64,000 nucleotides of DNA from Polynucleobacter sp. HIN7. Its GTDB lineage: Bacteria > Pseudomonadota > Gammaproteobacteria > Burkholderiales > Burkholderiaceae. The position numbers and the translations under genes were made by a program. How positions within the stretch are numbered: position 1 is the first letter of the stretch; the number at the start of each line of letters is the position of its first letter. Location of the stretch: positions 372,001 through 436,000 of the forward strand of contig NZ_AP028138.1 of assembly GCF_030297595.1 (NCBI RefSeq), in the 5' to 3' direction. The notes beneath the pieces are model-generated. The model was given only the letters and a program-made list of their open reading frames with translations. It searched no databases and was not told the origin of the DNA. Below, piece by piece: positions 54,498 through 62,184 of the stretch.

Positions 54498-56282
54498 TTG
54501 AGCACTAATAACGATCCTAAAGCTGCATCGAACAGCACACCCCAAACAGGAATTCGCAAGGGCCTCACTCGCTACGGCGATACTGAATTTTCTCTATTTA
54601 TGCGCAAAGCCTTTATCAAGGCGATGGGATTTAGTGACAGCGCTCTTGATCGACCCATTATTGGAATCACGAACACCTACAGTGACTTCAACCCTTGCCA
54701 TGGCAATGTGCCGCAAATGATTGAGGCGATTAAGCGTGGTGTGATGCAGGCGGGTGGGATGCCGATGGTATTTCCAACCATCTCCATTCACGAGTCGTTT
54801 GCATTTCCAACCAGCATGTATTTGCGCAATTTGATGGCGCTTGATACCGAAGAGATGATGCGCTCGCAACCGGTGGATGCCGTGGTGCTGGTCGGTGGTT
54901 GCGATAAAACCATCCCCGCTCAATTAATGGCTGCGGCTAGTCTTGATGTGCCAGTGTTATCAATTCCAACGGGCCCTATGCTGACCACCTTGCATCAGGG
55001 CGATCGTTTAGGAGCTTGCACCGATTGCCGTCGATATTGGGGAAAGTTTCGGGCTGGGGAAATTGACCAAGCAGAAATTGATGAGATCAATGGCAAATTA
55101 GCTCCAACGACCGGTACTTGTATGGTAATGGGAACCGCCAGCACCATCGCCTGCATGGTTGAGACCGCTGGTTTGAGTTTGCCTGGCACAGCAGCAGCTC
55201 CAGCAGTCACTGCAGAACGCTTTCGTTTATCGGAGCTCACCGGTCGCAGAGCGGTTGAGCTTGGCAAAACAGCTGGTGAAGGTAAATTCTCACCACGAAC
55301 CATCTTAAGTACCGAAGCGTTGACGAATGCGCTTGTTGTCTTGCATGCAATCGGGGGCTCAACCAATGCCTTGATTCATTTCACGGCGATCGCAGCACGT
55401 CTGGGAATCAAACTGGATTTGGAGCGCTTTGACCGCTTGGGCCGAAATATACCGGTCCTGGTTGATTTAAAGCCCAGTGGTTCGCACTACATGGAGCACT
55501 TATACGAAGACGGTGGTTTGATGGGTGTCTTGCGAGAGCTAAAACCCCACTTGTACCTCGATTGCTTAACAGTATCTGGCAGAACACTGGGCGAGGAGAT
55601 TGACGCAGCAAAAGTGACCAAAGCCCGTAAGGTCATTCGGATTGCGAGCGAACCAATTTACCCTGTCGGTGGCTTGGCTGTTTTGAAGGGCAATTTAGCA
55701 CCACGTGGAGCAGTCATTAAGCATTCAGCAGCTAGCCCTAATTTGCTCAAACATCGCGGTCGCGCAGTAGTCTTTAAATCTTTGGAGGATTTAGCCTTGC
55801 GCGTGGACAGTCCAGATCTAGACGTCACGGCAGAAGATATCTTGGTCTTACAAAATGCTGGCCCCAAAGGTGCGCCGGGTATGCCTGAAGCTGGCTATTT
55901 ACCAATTCCCAAAAAGCTGGCTCAAGCAGGGGTCAAAGACATGGTCAGGATTTCAGACGCGCGTATGAGTGGCACCGCCTTTGGCACGATTGTGTTGCAT
56001 GTCACCCCAGAATCGGCCGAGAATGGACCGCTTGCCATCGTTCAGGATGGCGACATGATTACCTTGGATGTTGAAAAACGTTTATTGCAATTAGAGCTTG
56101 ATGATGCAGAAATTGCGCGTCGCATCGCTGCTCTTGAGACACCAGCAAAGCGTTTGAATATTCCAGAAACAGGTTATCGTCATCTCTATCAAACGACGGT
56201 TACGCAAGCAGATGTTGGGTGTGATTTTGACTTTATGGTTCCCTCTGCACATGGCGTGGTACCACTTCTAAAGGGAAAATGA
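54498..56282 (+). CDS. IlvD/Edd family dehydratase (sugar-acid type, arabonate dehydratase-like)
   Basis: 594-aa iron-sulfur dehydratase giving 2-keto-3-deoxy acids. Cluster cysteines lie in NPCHGNVP (near 66), GGCDKTIPA (near 135) and TGTCMVMGTAS (near 208). The opening RKGLTRYGDTEFSLFMRKAF is typical of the aldonate-dehydratase branch rather than the valine/isoleucine enzyme IlvD. The start is TTG at 54498; no ATG fits before the conserved region. Two bases separate it from the next gene. Confidence 0.92.
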   Translation: MSTNNDPKAASNSTPQTGIRKGLTRYGDTEFSLFMRKAFIKAMGFSDSALDRPIIGITNTYSDFNPCHGNVPQMIEAIKRGVMQAGGMPMVFPTISIHESFAFPTSMYLRNLMALDTEEMMRSQPVDAVVLVGGCDKTIPAQLMAAASLDVPVLSIPTGPMLTTLHQGDRLGACTDCRRYWGKFRAGEIDQAEIDEINGKLAPTTGTCMVMGTASTIACMVETAGLSLPGTAAAPAVTAERFRLSELTGRRAVELGKTAGEGKFSPRTILSTEALTNALVVLHAIGGSTNALIHFTAIAARLGIKLDLERFDRLGRNIPVLVDLKPSGSHYMEHLYEDGGLMGVLRELKPHLYLDCLTVSGRTLGEEIDAAKVTKARKVIRIASEPIYPVGGLAVLKGNLAPRGAVIKHSAASPNLLKHRGRAVVFKSLEDLALRVDSPDLDVTAEDILVLQNAGPKGAPGMPEAGYLPIPKKLAQAGVKDMVRISDARMSGTAFGTIVLHVTPESAENGPLAIVQDGDMITLDVEKRLLQLELDDAEIARRIAALETPAKRLNIPETGYRHLYQTTVTQADVGCDFDFMVPSAHGVVPLLKGK

Positions 56283-56283
56283 G

Positions 56284-57225
56284 ATGCTATTTAATCCAGC
56301 CGAGACTAAAGTTTTAATCGTTGGTGGTGGAACCATGGGGGCTGATGTTGCCCTAGTCTGTGCTCGTGGAGGGTGCGCAACCCAAGTTTTTGAATCGAGC
56401 GCTGAACGTCGCGCTCTATTGCCCAATTATTTTGAAACTAAATTGCAAGAAATTGGCTATTCGCATCGATTCCACTTACTCTCTGTCGTTGATTCGCTCA
56501 ATCATTTTGACTGGTCAGAAATTGACTTGGTGATTGAGTGCGTTCCAGAAAAACTCGAAGTCAAGCAGGATTTATTTGCCCAACTCGAGCAGGTGGTTAA
56601 CCCTGAAACTGTTCTAGCAAGTAATAGTTCTAGCTTTCCTATTAGTGAAATTGCCAAAGGTTTAAAAAGTCCTGCTCGCATGATTGGTTTGCATTTTTTT
56701 ATGCCCGCACATTTGGTTCCTTGTGTGGAGGTGATCTATGGTGAAAAAACATCACGTTTGGTAGCAGACAGTTTGAGTCGCTTAATGACCGCGTGTGGCA
56801 TGATTCCCGTTACAGTCAAAAAAGATCTGCCAGGGTTTTTGGCCAATCGCTTGCAACATGCACTCTCTCGTGAAGCTTTTGATCTGATCGATGCGGGGAT
56901 TGTAACCCCCGAGGATGTTGATAAAGCAGTACGTTTTGGTTTCGGGTTTCGTTACTTGGCTGCAGGCCCAGTATTACAGCGTGATCATGCTGGTGTTGAG
57001 GTTCATGCCGCGGCCGGAGCCAGTATCTACCCCTCCTTGAATAACAAAGGTGAGATTGCACAATGCCTTAAGGAAAAAGTAGATTCTGGAAATCTGGGAA
57101 TGAAAACAGGCCAAGGGTTTTATTCCTGGGATGCCGAGGCGATCAAAGCAGAGCGCCAGCGGTATGATGATTTGCTTCGTGCCGGTTTGAAACTCTTACA
57201 AAAAGAACTTCCTGAAATCAAATAA
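56284..57225 (+). CDS. 3-hydroxyacyl-CoA dehydrogenase-like NAD-dependent dehydrogenase
   Basis: 313-aa enzyme. The NAD-binding motif is IVGGGTMGADVALVCARGG near residue 13, and VIECVPEKLEVKQDLF and ASNSSSFPISEIA follow. The HLP-type catalytic histidine is in GLHFFMPAHLVPCVEV. The C-terminal helical domain has LPGFLANRLQHALSREAF. CoA specificity is not certain: related proteins oxidise L-gulonate or carnitine, and the sugar-acid setting favours a hydroxy-acid substrate. Two bases after the dehydratase gene and one base before a cytochrome b gene, so all three may be one operon. Confidence 0.88.
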   Translation: MLFNPAETKVLIVGGGTMGADVALVCARGGCATQVFESSAERRALLPNYFETKLQEIGYSHRFHLLSVVDSLNHFDWSEIDLVIECVPEKLEVKQDLFAQLEQVVNPETVLASNSSSFPISEIAKGLKSPARMIGLHFFMPAHLVPCVEVIYGEKTSRLVADSLSRLMTACGMIPVTVKKDLPGFLANRLQHALSREAFDLIDAGIVTPEDVDKAVRFGFGFRYLAAGPVLQRDHAGVEVHAAAGASIYPSLNNKGEIAQCLKEKVDSGNLGMKTGQGFYSWDAEAIKAERQRYDDLLRAGLKLLQKELPEIK

Positions 57226-57226
57226 A

Positions 57227-57880
57227 GTGAGCACGCCGGTTCGCATTTGGGATTTGCCAACGCGGCTATTTCATTGGGCTTTGGCGATCTGTATTGTGCT
57301 CGGTATTGTGTTTGTAAAAATCGGCGGTAATGCTATTCAGTGGCATGCCTATTGTGGCTATACTGCGCTGGCACTGATCTTGTTTCGCATCATTTGGGGT
57401 TTTGTGGGTTCGCAGTATGCACGGTTTGCTAATTTCATTCCCAGCCCCGCAACGCTAATTGCTTTTCTTCGGGGTCAAGTCGATGGCGGACTTGGTCATA
57501 ACCCGCTCGGCGCCTTATCCGTCATCGGTTTATTACTTGTCGTTTTAATTCAGGCTCTGACAGGCCTATTTGCCGATGATGATATTTTTTTCCAGGGACC
57601 ACTTGCAAAATATGTATCAAATAGTACGGTCGCACTACTCACTAGTATTCATCGCTTCAACCAATACTCAATATTTGCTTTGGTCGGACTGCATATTGCC
57701 GCAATCTCGTACTACTATTTCGTGAAACGAGAAAACTTAGTCCGACCTATGGTCACTGGCGATAAATTAATCACCTCTACTCTAAACTTACAAGAGACGG
57801 TTGATACATCCCGCCAACGCATGATGGCACTGGCAATATTTTTGTTGATTATTCTCGGCTTATATCTCCTGATTGCTTAA
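57227..57880 (+). CDS. Cytochrome b561-type di-haem membrane protein
   Basis: 217-aa inner-membrane cytochrome b of the Ni,Fe-hydrogenase / thiosulfate-reductase b-subunit family. Four main hydrophobic segments are visible. Haem histidines are probably in RLFHWALA, QWHAYCGY, SIHRFNQY and VGLHIAAISYYYF. Start GTG at 57227, one base after the dehydrogenase stop. It faces a convergent cytochrome c' gene, and b561 / c' pairs are common neighbours. It could pass quinol electrons to soluble cytochrome. Confidence 0.9.
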   Translation: MSTPVRIWDLPTRLFHWALAICIVLGIVFVKIGGNAIQWHAYCGYTALALILFRIIWGFVGSQYARFANFIPSPATLIAFLRGQVDGGLGHNPLGALSVIGLLLVVLIQALTGLFADDDIFFQGPLAKYVSNSTVALLTSIHRFNQYSIFALVGLHIAAISYYYFVKRENLVRPMVTGDKLITSTLNLQETVDTSRQRMMALAIFLLIILGLYLLIA

Positions 57881-57912
57881 TCAGAGAATATAGGCCGAGT
57901 TGTGGCGAATAA

Positions 57913-58374
57913 TTACTTCTTACGGAAATCGTCGTGACAGGCTTTGCAGGTTTGACTCGTTGCCCCCAAGGCCCTTTTCAAGTTCTCCGGATTGCCTGAT
58001 TGAGCGGCAGCATTTAACTCCGCTACAGCAGCTTGCATACGATCAGCAGCTGTCTTGAACTTGGCACTTTCCTTCCAAATGGCTGGTTCAGCCTTACCAC
58101 CTTCTGTCCCAGGACCAAATGCTTGCCAAGGTAAGCTTGAGAGCGTACTGATAATGGCGGCATTTCGGGCCACATCCTCTTTGTTATAGGGTACCTCACC
58201 CTTCACCACTGCAGACAATCGCCCCATATGGGCGCCCATCAGAGCAAATGCGCTTTGGCGATATTTGATGGCATCCTCTGGCTTAGCAAATTGAGCCATC
58301 GCTGGCGCGGCCAAGGTAAGGGCAAGTACCGGAATGAGAGCTTTGATGGAAATGCGAAGTGATTGAGTATTCAT
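57913..58374 (-). CDS. Cytochrome c'
   Basis: 153-aa periplasmic class II cytochrome c with a four-helix bundle. The signal peptide (LIPVLALTLAAPAMA) is cleaved before QFAKPED. The haem site CKACH lies near the C-terminus, followed by DDFRKK, as in all c' proteins. KYRQSAFALMGAHMGRLSAVVKGEVPYN is the typical first helix and loop. It binds NO or CO and may shuttle electrons with the convergent cytochrome b. Needs the Ccm system. Confidence 0.95.
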   Translation of the reverse strand: MNTQSLRISIKALIPVLALTLAAPAMAQFAKPEDAIKYRQSAFALMGAHMGRLSAVVKGEVPYNKEDVARNAAIISTLSSLPWQAFGPGTEGGKAEPAIWKESAKFKTAADRMQAAVAELNAAAQSGNPENLKRALGATSQTCKACHDDFRKK

Positions 58375-58461
58375 AAATCCTCCATGAGACTGATTAGAAA
58401 TAATCCTAGTTCAAGAATACTCCAATTCTGTGAAGCCCATATTTCAGGGGTGCCCAAAAAG

Positions 58462-59130
58462 TTAGGACCCAAAAAGCATTCTTATTGGGTAGGTGAGGCC
58501 CCGCACGATCGAAATGAAGAACTCACTTAAGGGAACCATCCACCATTGAGAAATAATTCCGGTAAACACGAGTCCCAACACAATAAAAAAGCCCCAGGGC
58601 TCTAATTTACCTAATAACAGGGCTTGGCGGTACGGTAACAAGCCTGCCAAAATGCGGCCACCGTCCAATGGGGGGAGGGGAAATAAATTAAAGACCAAGA
58701 GTCCAATGTTCCAAAAGACCCCCGCCTTAGCCATGGAGATCAAAAACGGCTCATTAATACCTGACCCTTGAAGCAAAATCCAAGCAATAGCCCAAGCGAT
58801 CGCCTGAAAAAAATTAGAACCAGGCCCAGCGAGTGCGACCCAAATCATATCGATTCGAGGATTGCGCAAGTGATCAAAGCGTACTGGAACCGGTTTAGCA
58901 TAACCAACCAAGAAGGGGGAGTTTGCCAAAATCAGTGCAATCGGGATTAAAACAGTGCCAATCGGATCAATATGTTTTAGGGGGTTAAGTGTGACACGAC
59001 CAAGCAAGAAAGCAGTGTTGTCGCCAAAGCGTTTGGCTGCATAGCCATGAGCAGCCTCATGAATCGTAATGGCAAAAACCAAGGGAATCGCATTAATTGC
59101 AATAGCTTGGATAGAATAGTCAGAAATCAT
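58462..59130 (-). CDS. Site-2 protease family (M50) membrane peptidase
   Basis: 222-aa zinc metalloprotease buried in the membrane. The metal site is TIHEAAHGYAAKRFGD (HExxH), and the third ligand region is NLFPLPPLDGGRIL (LDG). Five or six hydrophobic segments are present. It lacks a PDZ domain, as in the short SpoIVFB/YwhC-like group. Substrate unknown. On the - strand TATGAT ends 6 nt before the ATG and no Shine-Dalgarno is seen, which suggests a leaderless message. It is divergent from a small basic protein gene 28 bp away. Confidence 0.93.
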   Translation of the reverse strand: MISDYSIQAIAINAIPLVFAITIHEAAHGYAAKRFGDNTAFLLGRVTLNPLKHIDPIGTVLIPIALILANSPFLVGYAKPVPVRFDHLRNPRIDMIWVALAGPGSNFFQAIAWAIAWILLQGSGINEPFLISMAKAGVFWNIGLLVFNLFPLPPLDGGRILAGLLPYRQALLLGKLEPWGFFIVLGLVFTGIISQWWMVPLSEFFISIVRGLTYPIRMLFGS

Positions 59131-59158
59131 ATTAAGATCATATCGAGAGGAGACTATT

Positions 59159-59320
59159 GTGACCGATGAGAAGAAACCCCTAGTTAAATCCGCCGTGAAG
59201 GCACCTAAGCTTCCAGCCCGCCCACCGGTCGGGAAGGGCCCTCAAAGTATGGGGGGCAAGCCACAACAAGGATTTGGGGGTGGTAAGGGCATGATGCGAA
59301 AAGCTGGTCGGGGCCGATAA
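59159..59320 (+). CDS. Small basic glycine-rich protein
   Basis: 53-aa protein, unrecognised. It is rich in K, P and G: an N-terminal TDEKKPLVKSAVKAPKLPARP and a C-terminal GGGKGMMRKAGRGR tail. High charge and disorder suggest nucleic-acid binding, but that is inference. The GTG start has AGGAG 6 nt before it, a strong ribosome site that supports a real gene. Located in the gap divergent from the M50 peptidase. Confidence 0.6.
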   Translation: MTDEKKPLVKSAVKAPKLPARPPVGKGPQSMGGKPQQGFGGGKGMMRKAGRGR

Positions 59321-59373
59321 TCACCTAAAGTGTGGATAATATTGACTATATCGTTTAGATAAAGGGGCAGACC

Positions 59374-59511
59374 ATGAACGAATGGCAAAATGAAAGCAAA
59401 GACGTCATCAACAAAAAGATGATTACCCTAATTGTGATGTTGGCAGCCGCTACCAGCCTAGCGATTTTGTTTGCCTTGGTTGCAGCCCATATGGGTTACG
59501 TATTTGGTTAA
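59374..59511 (+). CDS. Small single-span membrane protein
   Basis: 45-aa protein. A polar N-terminus (NEWQNESKDVINKK) is followed by one hydrophobic helix (MITLIVMLAAATSLAILFAL) and a short tail ending in GYVFG. AGGGG lies about 7 nt before the ATG. No family is recognised. Position before the cfa-like gene suggests, weakly, a membrane-linked role. Confidence 0.6.
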   Translation: MNEWQNESKDVINKKMITLIVMLAAATSLAILFALVAAHMGYVFG

Positions 59512-59556
59512 ATGTCAGTGCTTCTAGCACGATGATGTAAGCCGGTATCACTTGCC

Positions 59557-60726
59557 ATGATGTCAAGTAATTCCGCAAGTTATTCACCTCCCGGGGGTAT
59601 CAAAGCCCCTGCTGCACTCCAACAAATTCTTCAGCAAGCCGGCATTGTCGTTAACGGTACTCAAGCTTGGGACATGCAAGTTCATGACCCGATGGTTTTT
59701 GATCGGATTTTACAAACATGGTCTTTGGGCCTTGGTGAGTCCTACATGGATGGGCAATGGGACTGCCAGCGTCTAGACGAGTTCTTTTATCGTTTAATGC
59801 GTGATGAATTAGATGAGAGCGTGCAGGGTTTCGCTAAAGTCCGCCTTCTTTATGAAATCGCCCGCTCCAAACTATTTAATTTGCAATCCAAAGATCGAGC
59901 CTTTCAGGTGGGTGAGCAGCACTATAACGCGGGCAATGATCTGTTTGAGGCCATGCTTGATCCACGCATGATCTACTCCTGTGCTTACTGGGCTCATGCA
60001 AAGGATTTAACCGAGGCACAAGAACATAAACTTGATTTGATTTGTAAGAAGCTCCAGTTAAAGCCAGGTGAGTCGCTATTAGAAATTGGTTGTGGTTGGG
60101 GTGGGTTGGCTAAATTCGCGGCGGAGCGCTATGGTGTGAAGGTTTTAGGTATCACCGTATCGAGCGAGCAGCGGGCCTTAGCTATCGAACGTTGCCAAGG
60201 TCTTCCAGTTGAAATTCGTTTAATTGATTATCGAGATCTTACGGGATCGTTCGATAAGATCGTTTCAGTTGGGATGTTTGAGCACGTTGGGCAAAAAAAT
60301 TATGCAGAGTACTTTGATATCGCTCATCGCTTGTTAAGTGATCAAGGAATTTTTCTCTTGCACACCATCGGCAGTTACGCAACGGTTAAAAAAACGGATG
60401 CTTGGATTGATCGCTATATCTTTCCGAATGGGCATTTACCATCTTTAGTGGAGTTATCGCAAGCATTAGAGCGCCGGTTTTTGGTCGAGGATTTGCATAA
60501 CTTTGGACACGACTACGACAAAACGCTGATGGCATGGTTAAGTAATTTTGAGCGCGCTTGGCCGCAGTTACAAACCCAGTATTCCAAGCGTTTTTATCGG
60601 ATGTGGCGCTATTACCTGTGCTGTTGCGCTGGATTTTTCCGCTCTGGCCAAGGGCAACTATGGCAACTGGTGTTAACTAAGCGCGAACGCCAGCAAACCT
60701 ATCTGGGCTATCGTCCCAGTTTCTAA
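59557..60726 (+). CDS. Cyclopropane-fatty-acyl-phospholipid synthase family methyltransferase
   Basis: 389-aa SAM-dependent enzyme that adds methylene to unsaturated membrane lipid chains. The SAM-binding motif is LLEIGCGWGGLAKFAAERYG near residue 175, with the upstream QHYNAGNDLFEAML and MIYSCAYW. The active-site segments are SVGMFEHVGQKNYAEYF and FPNGHLPSL, and the C-terminal FYRMWRYYLCCCAGFFRSG is characteristic of Cfa. The length is normal. Either of two adjacent ATGs may be used. Confidence 0.95.
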   Translation: MMSSNSASYSPPGGIKAPAALQQILQQAGIVVNGTQAWDMQVHDPMVFDRILQTWSLGLGESYMDGQWDCQRLDEFFYRLMRDELDESVQGFAKVRLLYEIARSKLFNLQSKDRAFQVGEQHYNAGNDLFEAMLDPRMIYSCAYWAHAKDLTEAQEHKLDLICKKLQLKPGESLLEIGCGWGGLAKFAAERYGVKVLGITVSSEQRALAIERCQGLPVEIRLIDYRDLTGSFDKIVSVGMFEHVGQKNYAEYFDIAHRLLSDQGIFLLHTIGSYATVKKTDAWIDRYIFPNGHLPSLVELSQALERRFLVEDLHNFGHDYDKTLMAWLSNFERAWPQLQTQYSKRFYRMWRYYLCCCAGFFRSGQGQLWQLVLTKRERQQTYLGYRPSF

Positions 60727-60744
60727 TCCCTCATAATCCCAGTT

Positions 60745-61137
60745 ATGGGAATGTCTACTACTTCTGTATCCATTGCCGCCATCTTTTTTGGAGCCGGCCT
60801 CGGGGCGCTCTTACGCGCCTGGTTTAATGTTCTTGCCGAATCATTTTCTTCTACGATCCCCGCGGGAACCTTAATCGCTAATCTCCTTGGCGCCTATCTA
60901 GTAGGTATTGCTTTGGCGTATTACATGGATCAACCAACGATTTCTCCACAATGGCGACTTTTTATCATCACCGGGTTCTTGGGTGGGCTGACTACGTTCT
61001 CAAGCTTCTCGGCAGAGGTTGTGCAGTTGATGCAGCGAGATCAATTGATGCTCGCTTTAGGCCTCGCCCTCATGCATGTCTGCGGATCCTTATTACTAAC
61101 TTTTCTAGGGATTTGGACTGTCCATGCTCTCAAATAA
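60745..61137 (+). CDS. crcB: Fluoride channel CrcB (Fluc)
   Basis: 130-aa, four-span membrane protein that exports fluoride as an antiparallel dimer. The family motifs are GAGLGALLRAW at the start, IPAGTLIANLLGAYLVG and GFLGGLTTFSSFSAEV, which contains the phenylalanine-box residues. Only 18 bp separate it from the cfa-like gene, so there is no room for a fluoride riboswitch directly before it. The end overlaps the convergent chrA gene by 8 bp. Confidence 0.96.
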   Translation: MGMSTTSVSIAAIFFGAGLGALLRAWFNVLAESFSSTIPAGTLIANLLGAYLVGIALAYYMDQPTISPQWRLFIITGFLGGLTTFSSFSAEVVQLMQRDQLMLALGLALMHVCGSLLLTFLGIWTVHALK

Positions 61138-61654
61138 AACCAAAAAATCCCAGGATTGCACCGAGTCCAATTAGATAGAGAGGATGACGCTTACTGAGCA
61201 AGACAAACAGAATGCTAAAGATGGTTAATGCATAGGCTGCCCAATTGCCATTAATGCGAATGGCAATTTGCCAGGCAGATGAAAGCACTAAGCCAACTGC
61301 AAGGGCGCTTGCTGAGTACTCAATGGTTTTTTTCCACTGCAAATGTTGCAGTTTTGCGATCACCCGCTGTAGATAAAAAATCAAAATACACGATGGCCAG
61401 CAAACGGCTAAAGTTGCTAAGAGGGCGCCCGCTAAGCCAAAGGCATTCCAACCAATTAAGGTAACGGTTAATAGATTAGGCCCCGGTGCCGCTTGCGCAA
61501 TCGCAAAGTAATGAATGAAGGTTTGAGGATCGATCCAACCCTCTTGGTTGACCGAAATGTCATATAAGGTTGGGAGGAGAGCGTTGACCCCGCCAAATGC
61601 AATTAATGAGAACAACGACAGTTTGATAAACAGTCCTAAGAGGCCGATCATCAT
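61130..61654 (-). CDS. Chromate transporter subunit, C-terminal-type half
   Basis: 174-aa membrane protein with one CHR domain. The conserved start is FIKLSLFSLIAFGGVNALLPTL, then YFAIAQAAPGPNLL. It starts by a 4-nt overlap (ATGA) with the upstream CHR gene, so the two halves form a short-chain heterodimeric ChrA transporter instead of one 400-aa protein. Predicted to move chromate or sulfate outward with a proton. Confidence 0.9.
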   Translation of the reverse strand: MMIGLLGLFIKLSLFSLIAFGGVNALLPTLYDISVNQEGWIDPQTFIHYFAIAQAAPGPNLLTVTLIGWNAFGLAGALLATLAVCWPSCILIFYLQRVIAKLQHLQWKKTIEYSASALAVGLVLSSAWQIAIRINGNWAAYALTIFSILFVLLSKRHPLYLIGLGAILGFFGFI

Positions 61655-62181
61655 CGCGCTTTTCTCCAAGCAACCAATAGCGCAAGCGGCAAGGTGATGG
61701 CAACGACCCAGCCAAGCGCTAACTGATAGATCGTAGCAATCACGATGCTAATCAAAATCACCATTAGCATTGGTGGGTAACTCAATTCATCTTTGAGCAT
61801 CTTAAATCCTGTAGCAGCGATTAAGCCAACCCCCACCGAAGAGATGCCTCGCAAAATACCTTGCACCCGCTCAAACTCTCCGTAATGGTCGTAGAGTAAG
61901 GCCAGCAAAATCACAACGGTCATGGGAGCCAGCATCAACCCACCAACAGCGGCGAATGCTCCTCGTACGCCCCCAAAACGCTCGCCTACACACACCGCAA
62001 GGTTAACAATATTAGGACCAGGAACTAACTGACAGACTCCCAAGAGCGCATTGAACTCTTGAGAGCTGAGCCATTGTTTTTGCTCCACCAAGGTTCTCCT
62101 GGCCCACGGCAGAACGCCACCAAAGCCCGATAAACCAATGAATGTGAAAGTAATGAATAAATGAGCTGGGCTGAGCCGCAT
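61651..62181 (-). CDS. Chromate transporter subunit, N-terminal-type half
   Basis: 176-aa CHR-domain membrane protein. The conserved segments are FITFTFIGLSGFGGVLPWARR and LGVCQLVPGPNIVNLAVCVGERFGG. It pairs with the downstream CHR gene. The hydroxyacid dehydrogenase gene ends 3 bp before it on the same strand, so all three may be one message. Confidence 0.9.
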   Translation of the reverse strand: MRLSPAHLFITFTFIGLSGFGGVLPWARRTLVEQKQWLSSQEFNALLGVCQLVPGPNIVNLAVCVGERFGGVRGAFAAVGGLMLAPMTVVILLALLYDHYGEFERVQGILRGISSVGVGLIAATGFKMLKDELSYPPMLMVILISIVIATIYQLALGWVVAITLPLALLVAWRKAR

Positions 62182-62184
62182 GGC

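Noticed and set aside
60727..60744. Fluoride riboswitch before crcB
   Set aside because: The gap to the upstream gene is only 18 bp, too short for the aptamer.
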